Numbered from the stretch's first letter, positions 36,909 to 47,057 are shown. The stretch: 64,000 bases of DNA from Aliivibrio sifiae (GCF_002954715.1 NZ_MSCP01000003.1:223390-287389); one strand, 5' to 3'. Numbers and translations are program-made. The notes: a model not told the origin generated them from the sequence alone.

Positions 36909-39713
36909 TTAATGCGCTTCATCCCAGTTATCGCCAAAATCACTGTCGGCAACGAGTGGAACATCAAGAGTCACTGCGCCTTCCATTAACTCCGTCACTT
37001 TTTGAGTCACTTCTTCTAATGCATCTTCTTTCACTTCGAATACTAATTCATCGTGTACTTGCATTAATAAGTTAACTCGGCCATCACCTTCTTCTTCAAT
37101 CCATTTATCTACTAGGATCATCGCTTTTTTGATAATGTCCGCAGCGGTGCCTTGCATTGGAGCATTGATCGCGGCACGTTCCGCGGCTTTACGACGTATC
37201 GCATTACGCGCATTGATTTCAGGTAAGTGCAAACGTCGACCATATAAGGTTTCAACATAGCCTTGCTCAGTTGCCAGTAAACGAGTCTCTTCCATATACT
37301 GCATCACTCCAGGATAACGCTCAAAGTACACATTCATGTAATCTTGTGCTTCACCACGAGAGATACCGATCTGCTTTGCAAGACCAAACGCACTCATGCC
37401 ATAAATCAAACCAAAGTTAATCGCTTTAGCACGACGACGATCTTCCGATGTTACCTCTTCAATAGATACACCTTTCACTTCAGCCGCGGTTGCTGCGTGA
37501 ATATCTTTACCAGCAGAAAACGCTTCTAATAACGCTTTATCTTGAGACAGATGCGCCATGATACGAAGTTCGATTTGAGAGTAATCGACTGCTAAAATTT
37601 TCCAACCATGAGGGGCAACAAATGCCTGACGAATACGACGGCCTTCCTCGTTACGAATTGGAATATTTTGTAAGTTTGGATCGGTTGATGATAAACGACC
37701 CGTCGCTGTGACCGCTTGATGATAAGAAGTATGCACACGACCCGTAGATGGATTAATCATCTTCGGCAGCTTATCGGTATAAGTAGATTTTAGTTTAGCT
37801 AAACCGCGGTACTCTAAAATCAACTTAGGTAATTCATACTCTAACGCCAATTCTTGCAGTACTTCTTCATTGGTTGAAGCGGCGCCTGATGGTGTTTTCT
37901 TAATAACTGGCAATTCCATTTTTTCAAATAAAATCGCTTGAAGCTGTTTCGGAGAGTTCATGTTGAACTCTTGTCCTGCTACTTCATACGCTGCTTTTTC
38001 TAATTCATCAAGACGTTGGCCAATCTCAAGTGATTGTGCAGAAAGCAGCATGTCATCAATATAAACCCCTTTTCTTTCCATGCGAGAAAGTACAGAGATT
38101 AAAGGAAGCTCAATATCAGTAAAGACGGTATTTAATTTCTCATCCGCCACTAATTTTGCGTGCAATACATTATGTAAACGTAGTGTGATGTCTGCATCTT
38201 CAGCCGCATAAGGCGCCGCTTGCTCTAAAGCGATTTGGTTAAACGTAAGCTGTTTCTTACCTTTACCAGCGATCTCTTCAAAGGAGATGGTGTTATGTTG
38301 AAGATAACGCAGCGCTAGGCTATCCATATTGTGTTTACCAGCAACGCTGTTATACACATAAGATTCAAGCATGGTATCAAACTTAATACCTTTCATTTCT
38401 ATATCATAACGAGCTAATACACTCGCATCATATTTTAAGTTTTGACCAACTTTTGCTTTGTTGTCATCTTCTAAATACGGTTTTAATTGTTCAATAACCC
38501 AATCACGATCCAGTTGCTCTGGTGCATCAAGATAATCATGAGCGACAGGAACATAAGCCGCCTCACCTTCTTCGATAGCAAACGACAGACCGATAAGGTT
38601 GGCAACCATATAATCTAAACTGTCAGTTTCTGTATCAAATGCAGCGACTTCTGCATTATTTAATTTTTCTAACCAAGATAGAAAAGCTTCTTTGGTTAAA
38701 ATAGTTTCATACTTTGAACGGTCAACTTGAGCAGCAACAATTACGCCTTCTTCAACCTCATCATTACTATCTGATGAGGAACTTACTGTTCGATTTGCTG
38801 ATGTTTCATGTGAAACGATCTTACCGTCACTACCATCCAACATTTCGGTTAGCCAACGTTTGAAATTCATTTGACCAAACATTTGGATTAACTCATCCAC
38901 ATTTGGTTCTTGTTTCACTAGTTCTTCAGGTTTTTGATCTAATTCAACATCAAGTTTAATTGTTGCTAATTCATAAGAAAGATAAGCCCCTTCTTTATTC
39001 TCTTCTAACTTCTTCGCCATGCCTTTTGAGCCACGGAAACCTAATGGCGCAATATCATCAAGGTTAGCGTAAAGTGCATCCAAACCACCAACGCCCTGCA
39101 ATAGTGCTCTTGCTGTTTTATCACCAATGCCAGGAACGCCAGGAATGTTATCAGAGGTATCACCCATCAGTGCTAGGTAATCAATAATCAGTTCAGGTGG
39201 AACACCGAATTTTTCTTCAACACCTTCAGGCCCCATAATCACATTTGTCATGGTATTAATAAGAGTGACGTTTTCATCAACCAATTGCGCCATATCTTTA
39301 TCGCCGGTACTGATCAGTACTGGAATACCTGCTTTTGATGCTTGAGATGCTAACGTACCAATCACATCATCGGCTTCGACACCTGAGATAGAGATCAATG
39401 GTAAGCCCATTGCTTTGATCAGCTTATGCAATGGTTCTATTTGGCAACGTAAATCATCTGGCATTGGCGGACGATTCGCTTTGTACTCTGGATACATATC
39501 ATTACGGAAGGTTTTTCCTTTCGCATCGAAAATAACCGCAACACGATCCGTCTCAAATTGTTTTAGAAGACTACGTAGCATGTTGATAACGCCATACACT
39601 GCGCCTGTTGGTTGGCCATCGCCATTAGTAAAGTTAGGCGCTGCGTGATACGCACGGAAAAGATACGAAGAGCCATCCACTAGGATGAATGGATTATCAG
39701 GAATTCTTGCCAT
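36909..39713 (-). CDS. polA: DNA polymerase I
   Basis: 934-residue repair and Okazaki-fragment polymerase (E. coli 928). The N-terminal 5'-3' exonuclease begins [16 protein letters not shown]. The central 3'-5' exonuclease keeps its DTETDSLD metal site, so proofreading should be active. The polymerase domain has motif [15 protein letters not shown], motif [15 protein letters not shown] and motif C QVHDELV. The frame runs to 39791, but ATG 39713 ([14 protein letters not shown]) aligns with E. coli. Upstream lie DnaA-box-like sequences and a cluster of GATC sites. Confidence 0.97.
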   Translation of the reverse strand: MARIPDNPFILVDGSSYLFRAYHAAPNFTNGDGQPTGAVYGVINMLRSLLKQFETDRVAVIFDAKGKTFRNDMYPEYKANRPPMPDDLRCQIEPLHKLIKAMGLPLISISGVEADDVIGTLASQASKAGIPVLISTGDKDMAQLVDENVTLINTMTNVIMGPEGVEEKFGVPPELIIDYLALMGDTSDNIPGVPGIGDKTARALLQGVGGLDALYANLDDIAPLGFRGSKGMAKKLEENKEGAYLSYELATIKLDVELDQKPEELVKQEPNVDELIQMFGQMNFKRWLTEMLDGSDGKIVSHETSANRTVSSSSDSNDEVEEGVIVAAQVDRSKYETILTKEAFLSWLEKLNNAEVAAFDTETDSLDYMVANLIGLSFAIEEGEAAYVPVAHDYLDAPEQLDRDWVIEQLKPYLEDDNKAKVGQNLKYDASVLARYDIEMKGIKFDTMLESYVYNSVAGKHNMDSLALRYLQHNTISFEEIAGKGKKQLTFNQIALEQAAPYAAEDADITLRLHNVLHAKLVADEKLNTVFTDIELPLISVLSRMERKGVYIDDMLLSAQSLEIGQRLDELEKAAYEVAGQEFNMNSPKQLQAILFEKMELPVIKKTPSGAASTNEEVLQELALEYELPKLILEYRGLAKLKSTYTDKLPKMINPSTGRVHTSYHQAVTATGRLSSTDPNLQNIPIRNEEGRRIRQAFVAPHGWKILAVDYSQIELRIMAHLSQDKALLEAFSAGKDIHAATAAEVKGVSIEEVTSEDRRRAKAINFGLIYGMSAFGLAKQIGISRGEAQDYMNVYFERYPGVMQYMEETRLLATEQGYVETLYGRRLHLPEINARNAIRRKAAERAAINAPMQGTAADIIKKAMILVDKWIEEEGDGRVNLLMQVHDELVFEVKEDALEEVTQKVTELMEGAVTLDVPLVADSDFGDNWDEAH

Positions 39714-39738
39714 AGTCGGTATTATCCAGAGGTTATTA

Positions 39739-40034
39739 TGATCAATGAGTTTCATTTTATACCCAAGCCACATCAAAATGCTGCTCTTCATTCCTTTTTT
39801 CTCATTTTATTTATCAAAAGTTCAACGTTACATGTCTAACTCATCTGTGGATAACTCTGTTTGTAATTATTTTTTGTATAATTAATAACTATTTTATTAG
39901 TTCAAAAAAAGTGGATTAAAAACCAAAAAATCAAAAGCTTAGATCAAAAAAAACGATCAACAAGTAGATCCTTACTTGATCATCCTTTGTGGACAATAAT
40001 ATTAACCATGCAATTTTCTATTAAAAAACTGATC
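39739..40034. promoter_or_regulatory. AT-rich DnaA-box and GATC cluster upstream of polA
   Basis: A gene-free AT-rich stretch. A perfect consensus DnaA box, TGTGGATAA (reverse of TTATCCACA), lies at 39846-39854, and a one-mismatch box TGTGGACAA at 39988-39996. GATC occurs at 39739-39742, 39942, 39955, 39967, 39978 and 40031, five of them within 93 bases. The bases around 39942-39960 (GATCAAAAAAAACGATCAAC) resemble an origin 13-mer region. The gene neighbourhood is not that of the known Vibrio oriC (mioC-gidA), so a DnaA-titration, reactivation or polA-control role is more likely. Confidence 0.5.
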
Positions 40035-40087
40035 ATTTTAAAGTACATATTTTGCGAAAAAATTGGTTGTAAACTCAAAAAAAAGAC

Positions 40088-40266
40088 AAAAAAAGCGGCG
40101 TCTTCGTAAAGAAGCGCCGCTCAGCAAAAAGAGAATAATGGCTGTCGTTAACTTAGAAACGTCACCACTACTCATATAGCTGATGTACACTGGAAGCAAT
40201 GTGAGCAATGTCGTGCCTTCTTGAAATAGTGCGGGGTAACTTGCGTTTGCGTTATTCCCTGAAGAC
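40088..40266 (-). ncRNA. ryhB: RyhB iron-responsive small RNA
   Basis: The reverse strand contains GCACGACATTGCTCACATTG followed by CTTCCAG (40191-40217), the core target-pairing segment of E. coli RyhB, matched exactly. Upstream is a Fur-box-like promoter (40272-40300), and the RNA ends at a strong GC-rich hairpin with AGCGGCG / CGCCGCT arms (40094-40121) and a T-run. Predicted length is about 180 nt, longer than in E. coli, as reported for Vibrio RyhB. An 83-codon frame over the same bases runs through the terminator and is not a gene. RyhB lowers expression of iron-using proteins when Fur is inactive. Confidence 0.93.
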
Positions 40267-40271
40267 AAGTT

Positions 40272-40300
40272 AATAATAACCATTCTCATTTGCTTTGCAA
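40272..40300 (-). promoter_or_regulatory. Fur-controlled promoter of ryhB
   Basis: On the reverse strand TTGCAA (40295-40300) and TATTAT (40273-40278) are spaced by 16 bases, and TGAGAATGGTTATTA between and over the -10 element matches the Fur box TGATAATnATTATCA at most positions. Iron-loaded Fur would block the promoter. Confidence 0.8.
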
Positions 40301-40364
40301 TAGTTAAATGAGAAAAGATCTCACTTAATTTTACAAACCATTAAAAATCAATAAGATAAGAAGT

Positions 40365-40391
40365 AAAAAAGACCAACTAATTGTTGGCCTT
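40365..40391 (-). terminator. Intrinsic terminator of yhhQ
   Basis: On the reverse strand AAGGCCAAC and GTTGGTCTT form a stem around AATTA, followed by TTTTTACTTC; it begins about 20 bases after the yhhQ stop. Confidence 0.8.
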
Positions 40392-40412
40392 GTTATTCAT
40401 TTTATCTTAATT

Positions 40413-41084
40413 CTACGATTGAGAAGGTTGAGTCGCTAATTGATGCCCTTCTGAGGTTAATTTACGAATTAGATAATTCAGTAATACACCATACATAGGA
40501 ACAAACAAGCCCAAACTAATCACCAGTTTAACGCCATAGTCCACCAACGCGATTTCTGTCCAATGCTCAGCCATGAAAGCATCAGGACTTTGATAAAACG
40601 CAATAGCGAAAAACGCTAGAGTATCAATTGCATTACCAAACAGAGTTGAACACGTTGGTGCTATCCACCATTGTTTTAACTGACGAAGGCGGTTAAACAC
40701 ATGAACATCTAATATCTGTCCAAGTAAATAAGCCATAAAACTTGCAATCGCAATTCGTGCAACGAACAAGTTAAACTCACCAAGTTGTGAAAAACCTTGA
40801 TACTGCCCTTCAAAAAAGACAACGGATAAAAAGTAAGAAACAGCTAAGGCTGGCAACATAACAAAGAAGATGATACTTCTTGCCATTTTCGCACCAAAAA
40901 TACGAACCGTTAAATCTGTTGCTAAGAAAATAAATGGGAAGGTAAATGCACCCCACGTGGTATGAAACCCAAACAAAGTGAATGGGATCTGAACCAAATA
41001 GTTACTTGATGCAATAATTACAAGGTGGAATACTACAAGGAAGGATAAAGCATTGCGCTGTTGCGCGGGCGTAAATGTACTCAT
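40413..41084 (-). CDS. yhhQ: Queuosine precursor transporter YhhQ
   Basis: Inner-membrane transporter of the YhhQ/COG1738 (vitamin-uptake-like) family, 223 residues, with about six transmembrane segments. E. coli YhhQ imports preQ0 and preQ1 for queuosine synthesis. Family motifs include the segment FGFHTTWGAFTFPFIFLATDLTVR near residues 38-61 (only its ends are quoted: FGFHTTW and TDLTVR) and GNAIDTLAFFA near 146. A preQ1-I-like riboswitch lies immediately upstream and overlaps the ribosome site, which supports the function. Its own terminator follows. Confidence 0.92.
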   Translation of the reverse strand: MSTFTPAQQRNALSFLVVFHLVIIASSNYLVQIPFTLFGFHTTWGAFTFPFIFLATDLTVRIFGAKMARSIIFFVMLPALAVSYFLSVVFFEGQYQGFSQLGEFNLFVARIAIASFMAYLLGQILDVHVFNRLRQLKQWWIAPTCSTLFGNAIDTLAFFAIAFYQSPDAFMAEHWTEIALVDYGVKLVISLGLFVPMYGVLLNYLIRKLTSEGHQLATQPSQS

Positions 41085-41090
41085 ATAAGT

Positions 41091-41122
41091 ACCTTTTTGT
41101 CATTGGGGGCGAGGGAACCCAA
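41091..41122 (-). promoter_or_regulatory. PreQ1-I riboswitch in the yhhQ leader
   Basis: The reverse strand from 41122 reads TTGGGTTCCCTCGCCCCCAA and continues TGACAAAAAGGT. TTGGG pairs with CCCAA, the loop contains pyrimidine-rich TTCCCTCGC, and the A-rich tail runs into AAGG, the ribosome binding site 6 bases before the yhhQ ATG. This is the H-type pseudoknot layout of preQ1-I aptamers such as the Thermoanaerobacter one. Ligand binding would hide the ribosome site and switch translation off. A queuosine-precursor transporter is the expected target. Confidence 0.75.
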
Positions 41123-41222
41123 ATTAAACACAAAGCTAAAATCACCGTTTATTTACATAATGACTCTAGCCAATTTTCAGGGCGGTGATTATACATTAAC
41201 CGCTTTTGATCACAAGAGCCGC

Positions 41223-41513
41223 TTAAAACAAACCCGCAATAAATGCTAACTCTTCTTGATGCTCAGTTCGTGCTAATGCTTCTAACCACACTGAGTTAGA
41301 ATAATGCTCAGCACGTAACATAAATTGTGCACCTTCAAAATCAATCAACCAAGAATGAAGATCGGCATCCATCTGTTGTTCCACTATTCTGGCGTCCATT
41401 GCTGTAATTAATTGCTTACCAATGACTTCAAATGAATCAAAATAAAATTCAGGCACAGAAAAAATAATGCGCCCAGCTTCTTTATCAAACTCAACGACTG
41501 AAAATAAACTCAT
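41223..41513 (-). CDS. DUF3630 family protein
   Basis: 96-residue cytosolic protein of the DUF3630 family, found mainly in vibrios and relatives. It is acidic, mixed alpha/beta, with no signal or metal motif; WLIDFEGAQFMLRAEHYSNS is the most conserved-looking segment. It starts 3 bases after the recQ stop, so it is co-transcribed with recQ, but a DNA-repair role is unproven. Function unknown. Confidence 0.75.
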   Translation of the reverse strand: MSLFSVVEFDKEAGRIIFSVPEFYFDSFEVIGKQLITAMDARIVEQQMDADLHSWLIDFEGAQFMLRAEHYSNSVWLEALARTEHQEELAFIAGLF

Positions 41514-41516
41514 GAC

Positions 41517-43352
41517 TTACCCTTGTCCGGTAATGTGCATTTCAATTAAATCTAAAAATGGATCGGCGTATTTTTCTAACTTCTTCTGTCCTACACCATT
41601 AACTGCCAGCATTTCACCATATGAAGTGGGAGTAATATCAGCCATATCCATTAATGTGGCATCACTAAAGACAACATAAGGGGGTAAATCATCACGATCG
41701 GCAATCGATTTACGCAATTTTCGTAACTTAGCAAACAACTGTTTATCATAATGACGATTATTTAATTTTTCTGACTTCGCCGTTTTCGCTGCGGTATCAA
41801 GTCGTGGCACAGCAAGCTCTAATGCCTCCAGTCCTTTTAAAATAGGGCGAGCTTCTTCAGTTAATTGCAGTGTCGAGTTTCGGGTAATATTTTGAGCTAG
41901 TAAGCCTTTATGAATCAATTGACGAATAATACTGACCCAATATTCATGGCTGTGCTCTTTACCTATACCGTAGGTCGATAATTTATCATGACCATGTTCT
42001 CGAATTCGTGCAATCTTTAGCCCTCGCAATACTTCCACCACATAACCAACACCAAAGCCTTGATTCACTCGATAAACACACGATAACGCTTTTTGCGCGG
42101 CTTCTGTACCATCAAATTGTTTTGGTGGATCTAAACAAACATCACAGTTACCACACGGTTTAGGACTATATTCACCAAAGTAATTCAACAAAACTTGGCG
42201 ACGACACGTTTGCGCTTCAGCAAAAGCAGTCATGGCATTAAGCTTATGGCTCTCAACCAATTTTTGAGGCCCTTCTGGCTTCTCTTCAACAAGTTTACGT
42301 AACCACACAATATCAGCAGGATCGTACAGCATCACAGCCTCTGCTGGTAGACCGTCACGCCCTGCTCGTCCTGTTTCTTGGTAGTAAGATTCAATGTTCT
42401 TTGGAATGTCAAAGTGCGCTACAAAACGTACGTTTGATTTATTGATCCCCATACCAAACGCAACCGTGGCTACAACGATCTGAATATCATCACGCTGAAA
42501 CGCTTCTTGAACATAATTTCGCTCATCCAAATCCAAACCAGCATGATAAGACGCAGCTCGGATATGGTTATTACAGAGCTTCTCTGTCAGCATTTCTACT
42601 TTTTTACGGCTACCACAATAAATAACACCACATTGGTTCTTCTGTGTCGCAAGATAATGAACTATTTGGCTGACTGGTTTATGTTTTTCTAACACGGTAT
42701 AGCGGATATTAGGACGATCAAAACTACCCAAATACTCATGAGGATTAGGTAATGAGAGACGATTTAAAATATCTTTACGAGTAGCTTCATCAGCCGTCGC
42801 CGTCAGTGCCATAATTGGAACATTAGGAAAACGCTGTTTTATTTGTCCAAGTGACGCATATTCTGGACGGAAATCATGCCCCCATTGTGAGATACAATGC
42901 GCTTCATCGACCGCTATCATGCAAAGATTTAACGATTCAAGACGTTCCATGAAATCGCGCATCATCACACGCTCAGGCGAGACGTATAACATCTTAACTT
43001 GGCCCGAATTAATACGATTCCAAATCGCGACCTGCTCATCACGATCAATCGTTGAGTTCAAACACTCCGCTTTGACGCCATCAGCCTTAAGTTGATCAAC
43101 TTGGTCTTTCATTAATGAGATTAATGGTGAAATAACTAACGTTAATCCATCAAATACCAATGCTGGAATTTGATAACACAGTGATTTACCACCACCAGTA
43201 GGCATAATAACCAAGCTATCTTGACCATCAAGGACTGCATTGATGACTTCTTCTTGCCCAACACGAAATTCTTGGTAGCCAAAAACGTCTTTTAAAACAG
43301 TGTAACTCTGCGATACCTGTTCCATTGGCTGCTCTGCGATAATGCTGGACAT
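41517..43352 (-). CDS. recQ: ATP-dependent DNA helicase RecQ
   Basis: 3'-5' DNA helicase of 611 residues (E. coli 609) acting in RecF-pathway recombination and replication-fork repair. SF2 motifs: MPTGGGKS (Walker A, near residue 51), [14 protein letters not shown] (motif II and aromatic-rich loop), GRAGRDG (motif VI). The RecQ zinc site (CRRQ, CGNCDVC) is near residues 376-405, followed by winged helix and a C-terminal HRDC domain. Downstream DUF3630 gene is 3 bases away. Divergent from rarD. Confidence 0.97.
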   Translation of the reverse strand: MSSIIAEQPMEQVSQSYTVLKDVFGYQEFRVGQEEVINAVLDGQDSLVIMPTGGGKSLCYQIPALVFDGLTLVISPLISLMKDQVDQLKADGVKAECLNSTIDRDEQVAIWNRINSGQVKMLYVSPERVMMRDFMERLESLNLCMIAVDEAHCISQWGHDFRPEYASLGQIKQRFPNVPIMALTATADEATRKDILNRLSLPNPHEYLGSFDRPNIRYTVLEKHKPVSQIVHYLATQKNQCGVIYCGSRKKVEMLTEKLCNNHIRAASYHAGLDLDERNYVQEAFQRDDIQIVVATVAFGMGINKSNVRFVAHFDIPKNIESYYQETGRAGRDGLPAEAVMLYDPADIVWLRKLVEEKPEGPQKLVESHKLNAMTAFAEAQTCRRQVLLNYFGEYSPKPCGNCDVCLDPPKQFDGTEAAQKALSCVYRVNQGFGVGYVVEVLRGLKIARIREHGHDKLSTYGIGKEHSHEYWVSIIRQLIHKGLLAQNITRNSTLQLTEEARPILKGLEALELAVPRLDTAAKTAKSEKLNNRHYDKQLFAKLRKLRKSIADRDDLPPYVVFSDATLMDMADITPTSYGEMLAVNGVGQKKLEKYADPFLDLIEMHITGQG

Positions 43353-43533
43353 AAAAAACTCATCAATAATGTGGGAGGCTCATTCTACCTATGCTTATTG
43401 GTGAGGAAAAGAGCAATAGGAAAATACTAGGCACATTCGATACTGAGCCCTATACTCCATTCCACAACAATTCATACAAGGTGTGATCATAAAAACACCT
43501 TTCCTATTACATTACATCGTTAAGAATTTGCTT

Positions 43534-44448
43534 ATGCCAACCACTGAACTCGAACAACAGCGCACTCGTCAGGGTGTTTTTTTTGCTCTTAGCGCCTATA
43601 CCATGTGGGGCATTGCACCTATTTATTTTAAAACTATCAGTGAAGTCTCTCCTTTTGAGATCCTAAGTCACAGAGTTATTTGGTCTTTCTTTTTTCTTGC
43701 AGGATTATTGTGCTTATCTAAAGGTTGGAAAACCGTAATCAACACACTAAAAGATAAAAGAAAAATGGGCTACCTTATGACAAGTAGCGTATTAATAGGG
43801 GCTAATTGGTTGATTTTTATTTGGGCTGTAACCGCAGACCACATGCTTGATGCCAGTCTTGGTTATTTCATCAACCCTATTTTTAATGTCATGTTAGGAA
43901 TGCTTTTTTTAGGGGAACGGTTACGTAAATTGCAGTGGCTTGCTGTGATTTTTGCCGCGATTGGTGTGCTAATTCAACTAATAACCTTTGGCTCAATCCC
44001 TATCGTGGCATTAGCTTTGGCTTGTAGCTTTGGTTTTTATGGCTTATTACGAAAAAAAGTCGCTATGGATGCACAATCAGGCTTATTTATTGAAACCTTG
44101 GTTTTACTCCCAATAGCTGCAACTTATTTATTATTTATCGCAAACTCTCCAACCTCTAATTTCGCCACTAATTCTACAAATTTAAATTTATTATTAGTTG
44201 CCGCCGGGATCATAACAACCGTACCTTTACTTTGCTTTACTGGTGCTGCTACACGATTAAAATTATCAACCTTAGGTTTCTTCCAATACGTTGGACCAAG
44301 CTTGATGTTTATTCTAGCAGTAGGTCTATATGATGAGATTTTTAGTACGGATAAGGCCATCACTTTTGGGTTTATTTGGTGTGCGTTGATTACCTTTACA
44401 ACTGATGCATTTATCATTAACAAAAAGAAAAAACAAATACAACTCTAA
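43534..44448 (+). CDS. rarD: EamA family transporter RarD
   Basis: Drug/metabolite-superfamily permease with about ten transmembrane segments in two EamA halves, 304 residues. N-terminus TRQGVFFALSAYTMWGIAPIYFK is characteristic of RarD (implicated in chloramphenicol sensitivity, real substrate unknown). The frame opens at GTG 43483, with AAGG directly against it; ATG 43534 aligns with E. coli RarD and is preferred. The charged C-terminus (NKKKKQ) is cytoplasmic. Single gene. Confidence 0.88.
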   Translation: MPTTELEQQRTRQGVFFALSAYTMWGIAPIYFKTISEVSPFEILSHRVIWSFFFLAGLLCLSKGWKTVINTLKDKRKMGYLMTSSVLIGANWLIFIWAVTADHMLDASLGYFINPIFNVMLGMLFLGERLRKLQWLAVIFAAIGVLIQLITFGSIPIVALALACSFGFYGLLRKKVAMDAQSGLFIETLVLLPIAATYLLFIANSPTSNFATNSTNLNLLLVAAGIITTVPLLCFTGAATRLKLSTLGFFQYVGPSLMFILAVGLYDEIFSTDKAITFGFIWCALITFTTDAFIINKKKKQIQL

Positions 44449-44629
44449 TGCAAAAACAATAAGCAAACAAAATTACAACATTTATACTGTATTTTTTCGA
44501 TTTATGTTTTATTTTTGTTATTTTAACAAAGAAAACCAAACCTAGCCGTGAAATTTATTTCTTAATATGTGACACTAAGTCAATAATAACATTATAAATA
44601 ATTGACAATATTGTAAATAGGTTAGAACT

Positions 44630-44800
44630 ATGGCTAGGTGTAAAAATTGTAAAGCGGAATTACCGTTATTACCATCTAAGAGAAGCTTTGTAGAAAGACA
44701 TATAACGCAACGCAACACAAAGAAATTTAAATGTCATGAATGTAATGAATTACAATTTACGAGTCCCTTTGATTCAGTAAAAACAGACATGGCGAAATAA
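44630..44800 (+). CDS. Small double-CxxC zinc-ribbon protein
   Basis: A 56-residue frame starting MARCKNCKAELPLLPSKRS, with CKNC at residues 4-7 and CHEC at 35-38, a classic zinc-ribbon spacing. The protein is very basic in the middle (RHITQRNTKKFK). It has AGGTT before the ATG, a TTGACA at 44602, and its own strong terminator right after the stop, all of which support a real gene. Function unknown; nucleic-acid or protein binding is inference. It sits alone between rarD and uvrD. Confidence 0.75.
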   Translation: MARCKNCKAELPLLPSKRSFVERHITQRNTKKFKCHECNELQFTSPFDSVKTDMAK

Positions 44801-44831
44801 AAAAAGAGAGCGAATTCGCTCTCTTTTTTTA
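44801..44831. terminator. Bidirectional terminator between the zinc-ribbon gene and uvrD
   Basis: Stem AAGAGAGCG / CGCTCTCTT with loop AATT, flanked by A-run and T-run (TTTTTTT). Serves both convergent genes. Confidence 0.9.
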
Positions 44832-44852
44832 TACTCTACGTATAACTTTATA

Positions 44853-47057
44853 TTACATTGACTCTAACTTGGCATATTGAGTCACAAGCCACTTAATACC
44901 TTCACCATTAAAGGCGACTTGTACTCGGCCTTGTGCGCCAGCACCTTCAAAGTTAATGATCGTACCTTCACCAAACTTAGGATGTTTCACCCTCTGACCT
45001 AATGCATAACCGGTTTCATTAAAGTTATTATTAATCGCTTTCTGACCAAATCGCCCCTCAGATGAACTGTCTTGAGACCCATAGCTGCCATAAGACCCCG
45101 TTCGACTTACTTTGGCTTTCATTCGAACTTCTTCAACACAGTTAGTTGGTAGCTCTTTAATAAAACGCGACGGTTTGTGATATTTCTCCTGACCATATAC
45201 TCGACGAGTTTCAGCATAAATAATATACAATTTCTCCATCGCACGTGTCATACCGACATAACAAAGACGACGCTCTTCTTCTAAACGCCCCGCTTCTTCT
45301 GCTGACATTTGACTTGGGAACATACCTTCTTCAACGCCCACCATAAAGACCAGTGGAAATTCCAAGCCTTTAGCACTGTGTAATGTCATCAACTGAACGG
45401 CATCTTCAAACTCATCAGCTTGGCCTTCACCAGCCTCTAATGCAGCATGAGTTAAGAAAGCCGTTAAATCGGTCATCTCTTCCGCTTCTTCTGGCTTATC
45501 AAACTGACGAGTCGCCGTTACCAGCTCTTCCAAGTTCTCAATACGTGCTTTTGATTTTTCGCCTTTCTCTTGCTCATACATCGTAAACAGACCGGAGTTT
45601 TTAATCACTTGGTCCGTTTGTTCATATAAACGACAATCACGAGTATCGTCCTCTAATGCATTAATTAGTTCGATAAAACGGCTTAATGCACCCGCAGCAC
45701 GACCAGGTAATACTTGCTCTTCAATCAAAGCAAGGCTGGCTTGCCACATGGTGGCTCCACGTTCGCGCGCAGCAAAACGTACGGTTTCTAGTGTCTTATC
45801 ACCAAGTCCACGCGTTGGTGTGTTTACTACTCGCTCAAAAGCCGCATCATCATGACGGTTATTCATTAAGCGTAGGTAAGACAAGGCATCTTTAATCTCT
45901 TGTCGTTCGAAGAATCGCATACCACCATAAATTCGATACGGCAGTCCTGCTTGGATTAAGGCTTCTTCTAATACACGAGATTGGGCGTTATTACGGTATA
46001 AAAATGCAGAATCTTGCAGAGCACCACCATTATCGCGCCACTCTTTAATTTTCCCAACAGCAAAACGAGCTTCATCCATTTCGTTATAAGCAGAATAAAT
46101 AGAGATCAGATCGCCATCAGCGTCTTCTGTCCATAACTTCTTACCCATGCGCTCAGTATTATTACTGATCAGTTCATTGGCGGCGTTTAGGATATTGGCG
46201 GTTGAGCGATAGTTTTGCTCTAAACGAATGGTTTTCGCACCCACAAATTCATCTAAGAACTTCTGAATATTTTCGATCTGAGCACCACGCCAACCATAGA
46301 TAGACTGATCATCATCACCAACGATCATCACTTTACAATCAGGACCCGCCATCATGCGTAACCATGCATATTGGATGTTGTTGGTATCTTGAAATTCGTC
46401 GACCAAGATATGTTTAAAACGCGCTTGATAATGTTCACGAACGTGTTTGTGATCACGCAGCAATTCATGAGATCGAAGTAAGATTTCAGCAAAATCAACT
46501 AAGCCAGAGCGATCACACGCTTCTTGATAAGCCGTATATACTTTTAGCCACGTTTGAGCGATAGGGTCGTTAAAGGTATTGATTTGATGAGGACGCAAAC
46601 CTTCGTCTTTCTTACCATTAATAAACCAAGCGGCTTGACGTGCAGGCCAGTTTTTATCATCCAAATTTTGAGCCTTGATCAAACGCTTTAATAAACGCTG
46701 CTGATCATCTGAATCAATAATTTGGAAACCTTCAGGTAATTTAGCATCAAGGTAATGAGCACGAAGAATACGATGGCAGATACCATGGAAAGTACCGTTC
46801 CACATTCCGCCCGCACTGCCATGCATTAACTCTTCAATACGGCCACGCATTTCTGCCGCCGCTTTGTTAGTAAATGTCACTGACATAATAGAGAAAGGAG
46901 ACGCTTGTTCGATTTGCATTAACCATGCGATACGATGAACAAGTACTCGAGTTTTACCACTACCGGCACCCGCAAGTACAAGCATGTTTTCTAACGGAGC
47001 GGCTACGGCTTCGCGCTGTTTGTCATTAAGACCATCAAGAAGAAAAGAAACGTCCAT
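44853..47057 (-). CDS. uvrD: DNA helicase II UvrD
   Basis: SF1 3'-5' helicase of 734 residues (E. coli 720) for nucleotide-excision and mismatch repair. Motifs: AGAGSGKTRVLVHR (Walker A, near residue 29), DEFQDTN (motif II, near 220), GDDDQSIYGWRGA, QNYRS and VGMTRA. A Tudor-like C-terminal end (GQRVKHPKFGEGTIINFEG) binds partner proteins in E. coli. Starts at ATG 47057 just after an in-frame GTG. A true LexA box is not evident upstream. Confidence 0.97.
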   Translation of the reverse strand: MDVSFLLDGLNDKQREAVAAPLENMLVLAGAGSGKTRVLVHRIAWLMQIEQASPFSIMSVTFTNKAAAEMRGRIEELMHGSAGGMWNGTFHGICHRILRAHYLDAKLPEGFQIIDSDDQQRLLKRLIKAQNLDDKNWPARQAAWFINGKKDEGLRPHQINTFNDPIAQTWLKVYTAYQEACDRSGLVDFAEILLRSHELLRDHKHVREHYQARFKHILVDEFQDTNNIQYAWLRMMAGPDCKVMIVGDDDQSIYGWRGAQIENIQKFLDEFVGAKTIRLEQNYRSTANILNAANELISNNTERMGKKLWTEDADGDLISIYSAYNEMDEARFAVGKIKEWRDNGGALQDSAFLYRNNAQSRVLEEALIQAGLPYRIYGGMRFFERQEIKDALSYLRLMNNRHDDAAFERVVNTPTRGLGDKTLETVRFAARERGATMWQASLALIEEQVLPGRAAGALSRFIELINALEDDTRDCRLYEQTDQVIKNSGLFTMYEQEKGEKSKARIENLEELVTATRQFDKPEEAEEMTDLTAFLTHAALEAGEGQADEFEDAVQLMTLHSAKGLEFPLVFMVGVEEGMFPSQMSAEEAGRLEEERRLCYVGMTRAMEKLYIIYAETRRVYGQEKYHKPSRFIKELPTNCVEEVRMKAKVSRTGSYGSYGSQDSSSEGRFGQKAINNNFNETGYALGQRVKHPKFGEGTIINFEGAGAQGRVQVAFNGEGIKWLVTQYAKLESM

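Noticed and set aside
39842-40034. Chromosomal replication origin
   Set aside because: Boxes and GATC sites look origin-like, but only two DnaA boxes are seen and the neighbours are not mioC/gidA/dnaA. Kept as a regulatory cluster instead.
40038-40289. 83-codon reverse-strand frame upstream of yhhQ
   Set aside because: It overlaps the ryhB promoter and RNA and its last third is a translation of the ryhB terminator hairpin and T-run.
44565-44590. CRP-like TGTGACACTAAGTCAA upstream of the zinc-ribbon gene
   Set aside because: The two half sites are one base out of register (N7 rather than N6) and the second half is poor.
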